Assembly (NCBI RefSeq): GCF_003144115.1
Contig: NW_020312003.1
Location: 608,267 to 672,266 of the forward strand
DNA: 64,000 nt
From: Tilletiopsis washingtonensis
Taxonomy: Eukaryota > Basidiomycota > Exobasidiomycetes > Entylomatales
Direction of reading: 5' to 3'
Shown: positions 10,801 to 20,100 of the stretch, one piece after another
Numbering within the stretch: the stretch's first letter is position 1
Layout of the letters: each line of letters starts with the position of its first letter
Notes under the pieces: model-generated
Told to the model about the DNA's origin: nothing
The model's input: the letters and a program-made list of their open reading frames with translations, nothing else
Database searches by the model: none
Position numbers and translations under genes: made by a program

Positions 10801-11804
10801 TGCACTCTCGACGACCCAGCCGTCGACACGGCCGCCAGGCGGCGGAAACGCGCCGGCGAGCGCGTCGGGGTTCGGCTGGCGCAGTGCTGCCGTGGCGGTC
10901 ATGTTCGGCTCAAGGCGGAAGCGGCGGTGCGCCCACCAGACGACGAGGTCACGCATGAAGGCCTCAAACATGCGCACTCGCTCGCGCACGTTGGCGACGC
11001 GCTTGGGATGGATAAGCTTGAGCTTGGTGCGCAGTGCCTGCGGGACACTGTCGTACAGCGCGTCCTGCCGGCGCGCGTCAGCACTGAGCTACAGCCGCAC
11101 CAAGCCAGTCCTGCACCCACCTTGAGCGGATCGTCGTTCGCCCAGGAGTTGCGCACCTTGGCGTGCGCCAGCATCGCCAGCGTGCCGAGCTTATGGCTCG
11201 CCAGCCGCACGGCGCGGTCACGCGGCGTGAGGCGGTTCTCGTTCTGTGCCCGCTTCGCCTTGCTGCCGCCCGCCGCCGCGCTGCCGCCGCCGAGGTTGAG
11301 CGAGATGACGCCAGCCGCCTGACCCTTGCCATCGTGGAAGATGGCCGGCGTAGCTGCGGCACCATCACCGTTCTCAGGCTGGCGCGCTGCCTCGGCGACC
11401 GCGTACGCCGCCGAGTAGTCGGCCTCGCCCTCGCCGCCGTCCAGCGGCACCTCCTCCATCTCCATCTCCATCTCCTCTTCCTCTGGCTCAGCTACAGCGC
11501 CGCTTGGGCCCGCAGCGCTCACATCCACCTCGTCCATGTCCATCTCCTCGCCATCGGACGCCTCGTCGGCCGAGTCGGAGAGCTCGATGGCCGGCTGCGG
11601 CGGCTTGCGCGAGCGCGGCTTGCGAGCCGAGGTGCTGCCGCCTGCCTTGCCACCGCGCGACTTGACTGCGGCCGCCTTTCCTCGTGCTGGGCGCGCCGGT
11701 GCCGGTGCCTCGGCGACCGAGTCGTCGGAGAGCTCGTGGATGGAGAGCACCTCGTCGGGCGTGGGCGGCGTGGGAAAGCGGCGGGCGCCACGCCGCGGCG
11801 GCAT
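7898..11804 (-). CDS. RAD4: DNA repair protein Rad4/XPC
   Basis: Damage-recognition protein of global nucleotide excision repair in the nucleus. Exons 11121-11804, 8881-11064, 8742-8828 and 7898-8692, all in phase 0, give 1,249 residues, longer than yeast Rad4 (754) or human XPC (940). The first 228 residues are acidic and disordered, ending in a conserved helix (NRLTPRDRAVRLASHKLG). The transglutaminase-like fold starts near 254 (FEAFMRDLVVWWAHRRF), continues at FCSMCRALGIPARLV, is split by a roughly 200-residue Ser/Lys-rich insert, and resumes at WVEVFSKPWQKWLTVDP. Beta-hairpin domains 1-3 follow (GFKDHPVFAIEKHLKRDEVI, GNVVSCRSARQWYNEGR, NIDLFVPTMLPAGAAHIP, RLTGIVVPEEYEDLVAE). The C-terminal exon is low-complexity with a Ser/Asp end. 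Identity is certain; the tail exon is supported by its frame and branch site. Confidence 0.93.
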
Positions 11805-12637
11805 CGCGGCACGCTGGGCCGTCAGGGCTGACAGCTGACGGCGGCGGTGCGCTGCTACGGGAGTGGTGCAGCGTGCGTGCAGCTCGGGATGCGGCCGCGT
11901 GGATGAGTGGTGGACGAGAAGCAAGGACGGCGCGGCGCGCCGGACGCGCTTCAGGTGGAGGGTCGCCGGCGCGCTCTCAGAAAGTGCAGCCGCGGCTCAG
12001 GCTGATGACGCAGCGATCCAAGCGGCCGCCGCGTCGCACGGGATGGCAGCTCGGCGGCGCCGTATGCACCTCATTCGTCGTCTCTCGTGCCTCGGCGACG
12101 CTTCGACTCAGACTTCTGCCGCTCTTCCAAGTGCTGCGCGATCATCATGCGCTGCGACATACTCTTACAGCGCGCTGCGGCACATGATGCATTGGGCATG
12201 AGAGGTGCGGCGCGACAGGCGAGAGGGGAGTGGGAAGGACGGGCCGCCACGCTTGCGTCGCGGCGGACAGGGTGGTGCGGACACGAGAAGCGAGCCGGCT
12301 GCGGCCTCGGACAGCATCCAGCCACTTGCGCGAGCCATGTCGATGACGAGACGAGACGGTACGGTACGATACGAGACGAGACGAGACGAGACGAGACGAG
12401 ACAAGACGAGACGAGACGAGACGAGACGAGACGAGACGAGACGAGACGAGAGAGAGTGAAGCGGTCGGGAGCGGCGGGCTGCTGGTCGGCGGTGGCGACC
12501 TGGGCAATGCCCGCTGCTCAGTGCGCAAGCGGGACGGACCTGGACTGCGAGAGATGGAGTGTGAGCAAGAGATGCACTGCTGGACGACGGCCGCAGCGGA
12601 TCCACGCACCATGTCGAGGTCCGAGCGCTCGAGGCAG
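11805..12637. promoter_or_regulatory. Region upstream of RAD4 with ACGAG microsatellite
   Basis: About 830 bases between the RAD4 start and the stop of the small gene at 12638. It should contain the RAD4 promoter. The only clear structure is a pentanucleotide microsatellite at about 12350-12450. Long Arg/Asp or Ser/Leu/Val frames across it are repeat artefacts. Confidence 0.5.
12350..12450. repeat. (ACGAG)n pentanucleotide microsatellite
   Basis: About twenty copies of a GAGAC/ACGAG pentamer with a few variant units at the left end and one at about 12402. It translates to repetitive DETRR or LVSSR strings in all frames, the mark of a repeat and not a gene. Confidence 0.9.
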
Positions 12638-12982
12638 CTACAGGCGCACGGGAATCTCGTGAGGCTGCGAGGCAGGAAGACAGACGTCAGCCGAGGGCGG
12701 GAGGACAACGCAGCGCGGCCGACGCACCTCGAGGTGCACCAGCATGGGCGCCGCGGTCGCCCAAGCGCTTACATGGTGCGGGACCAGGAGGAAGAGGCCC
12801 TCGCTCGGTCCGACGCCCGCAGGAGCAGCGGCAGGCACCAGAGAGTAGAGCGTCTCGCCCATGAAGGCCCACAGCTGGTGCGGGTCGAGCGAAGACCGAG
12901 GCGGCGGCTGCGCCTTGCCGGCGGGCGCGTGGGTGGGCGTGAACTGCTGCCACTGGCGCGCGTTCGCGTTCCAGAGCTGCAT
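12638..12982 (-). CDS. Hypothetical 93-residue protein
   Basis: Not recognised. Two exons, 12728-12982 and 12664-12638, joined by a 63-base intron with GTGCGT donor, CTGAC branch site and CGCAG acceptor. The intron length is a multiple of three and has no stop, so the unspliced frame also stays open. The start MQLWNANARQWQQFTP is followed by a Pro-rich turn, then an amphipathic stretch (DPHQLWAFMGETLYSLVP), a hydrophobic strand-like block (EGLFLLVPHHVSAW) and the end HLEPHEIPVRL. No signal peptide or membrane segment is clear. It reads like a small folded domain, but no family can be named. An upstream in-frame Met exists; the downstream one is chosen because the upstream sequence is low-complexity. 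Confidence 0.5.
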   Translation of the reverse strand: MQLWNANARQWQQFTPTHAPAGKAQPPPRSSLDPHQLWAFMGETLYSLVPAAAPAGVGPSEGLFLLVPHHVSAWATAAPMLVHLEVRRPRCVVLPPSADVCLPASQPHEIPVRL

Positions 12983-13840
12983 GGTGTGCTGGGGGGTGCT
13001 GAGGTGGAGTGCGGTGAGAGGGGCTGCTGCGAGGGGATGCCACGCAGATGTGGCGAGTGGTGGAGGACGGCAAGGAAGAGCGAGGGCCACGCAGCGCCGC
13101 CTTTTGTAGGCGAGAGAGACGGCCAAGCCCGCCTGCCGTCTCGTGCGCTGCGCCGCACCTCATCAGCAGCAGCAGCATGAGATGCGACAGGCCGGCTGCT
13201 GACGCTGCCGCTGTATCGGGAAGTCAGAGTGGTGAGCTGTGTGCGGCGCTCGAAGTCGCCGCGTCGGGCGCTGAGCTGCCGGCGTCTTCGGCGTGCGGCT
13301 GCGGCGCTCCTCGCAACTTCCCGATTGAGAGCGTGCCGGCAGCCCTCAGGGGCGCAGCCGCGACGCGTGGCGCAGAGCGCGCCTCGCGAAAGACGCGCCG
13401 CGTGCCCTCGCCGCCCTTGCTGCGCCATCTGAGCTGGCTGTCCTCCTGCGGGGACGGCTGCTTGAGCTGCGGCGGGGCGTGCCGATGATGCGGTGCATGG
13501 CCGTGTCGCTGGCGCCGTCGCTAGGCCTCAGCGTGGCGTGGCTGCCGGTGGGCTGCGCGGCGGCGGGAGACTCGCGACTGGAAAGGGAGAGGACTGCCCA
13601 CTAGACTGTGCCCCATGGCACACCTCTCGGCGGCTCGGCCGTACCTGCTGGGCGCTTTTCAGCCTGCTCCTCTGTGCTGTGCCTCGGCGCGCGCGCGCCG
13701 CACTCGCCGCGCCAGCACTCTTACTGCCTGCCCCGCCCATGCCGCTTCAGCGCTGCCTCTCTCCCCCGAGCACGCTGTCCGTCGCCGTCCCGCCCGCGCA
13801 CTCGCACCACCTAGCCCCACTGCAGCTGCCAGACGTCGTC
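12983..13840. promoter_or_regulatory. Divergent spacer between two orphan genes
   Basis: 858 bases between the start of the 93-residue gene and the start at 13841. Nothing coding was recognised. The stretch just upstream of 13841 is C/T-rich, as is common for fungal 5' leaders. Confidence 0.4.
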
Positions 13841-15791
13841 ATGAGCAGCTTCCTCGGCAACCCAGGCAGGAAGATTCTCATCGACCGCCAGACCGACACG
13901 CTCGCTCGCACGCCGCTGAAGCTGCGCGTCGCCGTCGGCGAGCCCGCCGTCGCTCTCGAGGGCCAGCTGCTCGCCGACGCGATCCGCGTGCGCAACGGAG
14001 AGCGCTACATCTCGGGCGCCGATGTGGCGATGCTCAACGACGCCAATCGCCCGCACATCTATCGGCGCGACGGCGTCGGCGAGATCGCGCTCGGCGGCGG
14101 GCGCACTGCAGTCGCCTTTCATCGCATCCACGCACCGCAGCGCCTTCTGCCCAGCCTGAGAATAGCACTGTCACAGGGCCGCAAGCTGCGTGATGCGTGT
14201 CTGGCCGAGCCGGCCGTCAAGCAGGCCATTGCGGAGAAGGAGAAGGTAGAGAAGGCCAAGAGGGAGAAAGCTGAGAAGAGGGTGCAGGCGGAGCAGAGGG
14301 AGGCCGAGAGGAAGAAGGCGAAGGGGGAGAAGGACCGGTGCGCAGCGATGACGCCTCGACCGCCGCCGGACAGTGAGTCGTCGGCGATGGTCACGCTGGC
14401 CGACGACTCGCGGACAGCCGGTGCAAAGACGGCCGACGAGTCCGAGACGGGAACTAGCGCCCGCCAGGATCTGAGCGTCGAGCTGGCCGTATGGAGCGGA
14501 CAAGCGCCAGGCTCCTTCATTGAGTCCACTGCCAGCCGATCGCAGGTGAGTAGGACTTGTGCGCCTGCTGCAAAGCAAAAGACGCCGCGCTCCGGCTGGG
14601 AGCATCTGCTCAGGTGACACGCTGAAGCGCGGCGTCTGCTTGGGCGCGTGGGCTTGGCGAATGCTTGGACTGACCTCGTCCGTATGGCCCAGGCGTCGCG
14701 CGACATGATGCTGTGGGCGAAGAGCTACACGGAGCGCTTCGTCGCTCCGCTGATTCATCAGTACGCACCGGCTGTGGAGAAAGTGAGTCGAGCGTCGTCG
14801 TCGAGCTGGCTCTTGTCGGTCCTGTCGGCGATGCCAGGGCGCCAGTATCGCTCGACGAAGCACACGTCTCGCTTGGCGGAGCACCCGCCATCGTCGCTCA
14901 GCGAAGCGCACGTCTCACGTCGCGGAGCAGGAGCGCCGTCGTCGCTTGACGAAGCGCGTGTCTCTCTCGCCGGGTATGCTGACGCGCTCCTAGGACCTAG
15001 CGTACTCAGCCGGGCGCGTACACGACCACCTGCAGGAGTTCCATCCAGCTTCGGCACCGCTCGTTCATCGTCTGTGGCACTGCCTCAGTCTGGTGATCGG
15101 CCTCACGCCCGGACTGCATGAGGATGCGGCAAACGACGGCTTCTGCATGCTTGTCAACTTCGACGACAGCGTGTACTTCCGCATGCCGGCTCTCGATGTG
15201 GCCATAGGTGAGAGCGGCCCTCGTCCCTGCTCGCGCCTCTCGCTCCTTGCCGCCCCTCGCTCCTCGCCGCTCCTCTTCTTTCGCTCGCACTGACGCACGC
15301 GCGGCCCGACTAGACCTGCAACAGTTCGATCTGCTGCTCTTCCGTGCTCAGGACTGGTACCACGCCACGGGCATGTTCCCCGCGGCCGCGCGTGCGCCGT
15401 CGAGGCCAAGCCTCGAGCCGCTCGACGACGGCAAGGCGCCCCCCATCGGCCGCTGGGCGATGTCTCTCTACACGAGAAGAGCTTTCTTCGACACATGGAA
15501 GAAGCAGGAGATGCAGATGGCAGCGGCAACGACGAGGAAGGCGGTCAAGAAGGCGGCCGCCGCCGTCGGCGCCGACGGCGAGGACGCCGCCGAGGACGAG
15601 GAGATGGACGTCGACGTCGAGAAGCGCGTCGCGCATCTTCAACGCCGTGCGGCGCAGCTTGCGGAAGAGGAGCTGAACCTGCGCGACGCTCGTCCCAGAT
15701 ACAGAACACCAAAGCTGCGAAGAAGCGCCGGCTCAACATCAAGAACAACGAGGAGCAGGACGAGGACAGCGAGCACGGCGACGAGCAGTAA
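13841..15791 (+). CDS. Hypothetical protein, coiled-coil/Lys-Glu region, family unknown
   Basis: Not recognised. Exons 13841-14545, 14693-14782, 14994-15207 and 15314 to about 15791, with CTGAC branch sites in the introns. The first exon codes a compact N-terminal domain (GRKILIDRQTDTLARTPLKL) and then a Lys/Glu coiled coil (residues about 125-170). The middle exons code MLWAKSYTERFVAPLIHQYA and GLTPGLHEDAANDGFCMLV, apparently globular. The last exon codes FDLLLFRAQDWYHATGMFP and an acidic region. The frame of the last exon and the best-looking C-terminus (KAAKKRRLNIKNNEEQDEDS, stop 15791) differ near 15690. Either a weak splice site is used there, the true end is different, or the sequence has a one-base problem. 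The start could also be 13739. Confidence 0.6.
14848..14971 (+). repeat. Intronic minisatellite, about 47-nt unit
   Basis: Units start at 14848, 14894 and 14942 (46, 48 and a partial unit) with shared cores around CGAAGC-CACGTCTC and GGAGCA. They lie inside the second intron (14783-14993) of the orphan gene. Confidence 0.7.
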
Positions 15792-17173
15792 AGCGGCAGC
15801 AGGTGCGCAGAGCAACATCAATGGCCCACCACAGCCCGCTCACCTTCATTCTCGGCCCAGTCTCAGCCACCTGTCCCAATCTCCCTTCCTGGCTCGCTTT
15901 GTACTTGTTCCGCCTCTCCTGTCTTACACGCGATCGATTGGCGCAGGAGCTCGTCACTTCCTCGTCCCATCTCCCTCCTCGGCTCGCACTCGACCTGCCT
16001 CTCGTGTCACCCACATCCCCCGTCGGACACGGGCCTCGTCTTTGTCCTGCACCTTCTCGCCGTCTCGCACAGCATCCGTCGCCCTCGCGGCATACACCCA
16101 CTCAGCCTCTTCCAGCGTCTCACTTCCCTCGCGAGCCGCGCGCCTTGCATCGTGCACGTGCGCTGCGCTTGCCGCAGTCCGTTGACGAGATTACTCGAGC
16201 GAGCGTGTGAGATCGGCAGCGTGAGGAGGCGAAGCACTAGCACTCGAGCGTGCGCGTGGAAGAGGCGGGACTGGGGCGCGAGCACACGCCGCGCGGCGCA
16301 GCGAGGCCGAGTGCGCGAGAATGCTGACCGCCGGCCGACGCGGCATGTCTGGCAGGGTGCTCGAGCAGCCGTGAGTGTCGCACGGCTGTCCCTGTGGACA
16401 TTTCGGCGCCGTCGCAACTCCCAGCCAGCAAGACGGAGCGCAACGTCCGCTGGGACAGAGAATGAGCGGGACGAGGCCGCACCGCAGCGATGCAGCGCTG
16501 GCGGGCGTGGGAAAGAGAGCGGCCGCAGAGCGCGCTACTTCTAGGGCGCGGGCCGCCGCCGCGCCGCGCTCAGCTCGCGCCGTGCCATGACCGGTGCGCT
16601 TCTCTCCTCCACCACACCCCCACTCTATCTGCAGCCTCGCATCGCACCACAGTCAGCAGCACGCCCAGCTGCACACGCATCACCAGGCGCTGCGTGCCAT
16701 ATCTGGCGCGTCAGCGAGCCCGGCTCCTCGGACGCGCCTCGCAACTCCTGCGCGCGGCGCGCACGACGCGAAGCGCGCGCCGTGTGTCGGACGCGCGCTC
16801 GCCTCCACCCACCGACCCCGATCTCCTCGCACCCGCCACCGCTCGATTGCAAGGCCATGGCATTGAGAAGCGCCGCGCCAGCAAGACAAGAGGCAAAGGT
16901 AAGGCGACAGCAGCAGCGCTGGGTATCTCGCCGCCGCACGCAGCACGGACGCGCGCGCGCGTGAGGCGCGGGCACCGCCTCCTCGAGAGAGGAGGAGCGC
17001 GCGCCCGACGCGCGGGCCCGCGAGGCGAGGCGGGTCAGAGGCACGAATGAATAGAGAGAGAAGGGGCACGGGTGGGGCAAGAGCCGAGGCCAGGTAGAAG
17101 AGACAGGGGAAAAAAGGAGAGTGGGGGCACGCGCACGTCGAGGTGCACGGCCAGGTGCCGTCGGACGCGCCGC
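15792..17173. other. 1.4 kb convergent intergenic, no gene supported
   Basis: Between the stop of the plus-strand orphan and the stop of the Tag1-like gene. The left third is pyrimidine-rich and looks like a 3' untranslated region. A lysine/arginine-rich reading near 16850 followed by GTAAGG is the only splice-like signal and is too short to call. Confidence 0.45.
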
Positions 17174-20100
17174 TTACAGCTCGTCGACCGGCATGGGTGC
17201 CGCGCGCCCGCCGAGAGCGTTCGTGACTCCATTGACAGCCCCGGCGACGCCGTTGACAGTGGAAGCCGTCGTGTTGGCCGCACTGCGAGAGGAACAGGGA
17301 CACGTCAGCGACACTCGTCGGCTGCAAGCGCAGGCACGGATACGCACGACTCGACGCCGTTGCCGACGCTCGAAACGGTGTTGTTGACGGCCGACGTCAC
17401 GCCAGAAACGGTCTGCGAGCGGCGAGAGAGTCAGCGACACGCCCCAAGAGGAGGCTCAGCCTCCACGAACCTGATTGACTGCGGAAGTGACACCGGCAAC
17501 CGTCTGGAAGGGGCGAGGGTGTCAGCGTCGGCAGCACGCTTCTGCTGCAGCAAAGAACCCACCTCGTTCAGGACACTCGTCACATTCGATGCGATCGTCG
17601 CAGGCACGGCATTCGAGCAGCCGAGCGCGAGCAGCAGCGTGTTCGACAGGAACGCCAGCGGGCCGCTGTTCTGCGTCAGCGTGCAGACGATGCCCTTGAG
17701 CGGGGCGAGCTGCGGGATCTGCAGCAGCTGGCCGAGCTGTCCTTGGCTCAGCTGCTTCAGGATGTCGCCGAGGGCGCCGAGCAGATCGCCAGTGGCACCC
17801 GCGAGCTTGCCGAGCAGGTCCTCGAGGCCGCTGATGGGCAGCGCCGGCAGTCCGGGTGCCAGTTGCAAACTGTACGTCGTAGTGACGTCTGCGAGCGAAG
17901 GGCAAGCGGTCAGCCACGCTCGCCGGGCGCACTGCAGACGCGGCGCACTCACCGATCTGATTATACATCAGCGAGGGGATCTCGTACGTTCCTGAGCGGC
18001 CATTGACACTGGCCCCGATGGTGTTGTACGCATCGACGTTGTTTCCGATCAGAGTGAGCGAGCCGAAGAGACCGCGCGTGAGCAGAATGCGCGTGATGCG
18101 CTCCGGCGCCGGGGTGCCCCCTGCGGGATTGGGGTTCGATGTGCTTGTCGCCGCGGGCAAGATATAGGCGTTGCGGAAGGTGTAGTCGAAAGTGGCGTAG
18201 TCGCGCCGCCCGGTCTGGCTGTGCGGACCCTCGTTGGTGTTGAAAATCTGCGACTTGACGCTGCGGACTTGCAGCGGCACCGGAAGATCATTCAAAGCGG
18301 TCAGGAGTGCCTCCACGTAGGCAGGCGTGGCCCCCCCGTTCAGTGTCCCAATAAGGCCTTGAAGGAGACTTTCGCCAGTGATAAACACGTCTACTCGCAC
18401 GATGATGCGGCTGCCGATACCGCGGAGCTCCGTGTTTGCGACGACGCGAGAGAGGGCCGGCTCGAGCGCGTCGTAGGGCGACTGCGGCGGGTTTGCGCCG
18501 TTGCGGCCCATGATGGCAAGCGGCGTGACCTGGATGCCGTTGCGCTGGCCCTCCGGCGGCTGCAGGTACTGCTGGAGCACCTTCTCGGCCGTGGGGTTGC
18601 CCGGGTCGCCGCCAGAGATCTGCGGGCCGTAGCGGAACTCCACCGAGAGACGGTTCTCTCCGGGAATGAGCAAGATTGGGTTGATGAAGGCACGTCCGAT
18701 CTCCGTTCCTGTGAATGTCACGGGTAGCAGGAAGCGATCCGAGGATAGTGTTATGTCGCTAGGATTCTGCAGTGTTGCTTCGAGAGGAATCTATGCGTCG
18801 CTCTGGTCAGCTGCGCTCTTCCGATGGCTTGGCGTGCGCGTGGACTGGACAGTACTAACTATGATATACTCTGAAGTGGCGTCAGTAACATCGAGGCGGC
18901 CGATCTCAGCTGTGCGTCCGAAGCTGCGAGGAGAAGTGAGAAGTTAGCAAAGCGGCACGATAGGTGGAGGAGAGGCAAGAGGCGCGACGCGGCGCGACGC
19001 GGCGCGGCGCGGCAGAAGCGCGAGGCGCAGAGGCGCACTCAGGCACGCCGGCTCCCACGCCTGTGGCTTGCCGCTCCCACATTCAGCACAGCCTCATGCA
19101 GGGCCGCCGGCGACCCCGCATCACGTGCGGCGCGCGCCCTGAGCTCGGCTCTCGGAGCCGGCGACCGAGCACTTGCGCCCCGCGGCCCCCGCGGCTCTGC
19201 CTACGTAAGCAGCGCCTAGGCGTGCGCGTGCCAGCACGCGCGCCGCGCACCCAGACTCAGGCTGCTGGCGCGTGCGCATCACACCGGCGCACCCTCCTCC
19301 ACCTTGCGCCCCACCACCACCTCCCACCTCGCGCCCCACCACCACCTCCCACCATGGCCGCTGACCTCGCCGCGCTCCGCGCTCCGCTGAGCGTCGGCGC
19401 CACCGCGCGCCACGCGCCGCAGCCGCAGCACATCTGCTGGCGCCGCAGCCCTTGCGCCGCACACGCCACGGTCAGAAAAGCACGCGCGTACTCACGAGTT
19501 GATGCCGTCCAGCGAGCTGGGCACGTCGAAGGGAATGCCTGTGATCGTCGGGTTGCCGATCTGCGTGATGGCGACGACGTCGGTGCTGCCGCGGAGCTGG
19601 AAGTTGACCGTCTGCTCGTTGGTCGTCGTCGCGAGGAACTGCTGGAAGCGGCCGTGGTCCTCGGGTGCCGAGACAAGCAGCTGGTTGCGGAAGTTGATCT
19701 CCAGCGGCTGGCGGTCGTTGGGGCCGCGCGACGTGCCCGAGCTGACGACGTCGGCCAGCGGCAGGTTGAGGTTCGCCGCAGTGCCGCCGTCGAAGCCGAT
19801 CGCAATCTTCGGGCCGGCCTGCGCGACGGCGAGGCCGAAGCCGAAGGGGTTGGCAAACGTCGCCAGCGTGCGGTTGTTCGACACCGTCGGGCTGTAGCCG
19901 CTGTTGGAGCCCTCGAGGAAGACGGCCGTCAGGTCAGAGAGCGTGATCGAGTAGATGATCTGGTAGATCTTGCCCGGCAGAATGACGTTGGTGCGGAAGC
20001 GGCTGAAGGCGTCGCTGAGCCAGCGGACGGGCTGCCCATTGGACGCAGGGGAAATGACGGACACGCCGCGCGCCTCGAGCGTCGAGTTCTGGCCCGCCAG

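Noticed and set aside
12145-12708. Frames with LVSSR or DETRR repeats
   Set aside because: Direct translation of the ACGAG microsatellite; similar strings appear in several frames.
16587-17050. Possible small plus-strand gene with a lysine/arginine-rich stretch and GTAAGG donor near 16900
   Set aside because: Only a few dozen codons make sense. No second exon or start context could be defended.
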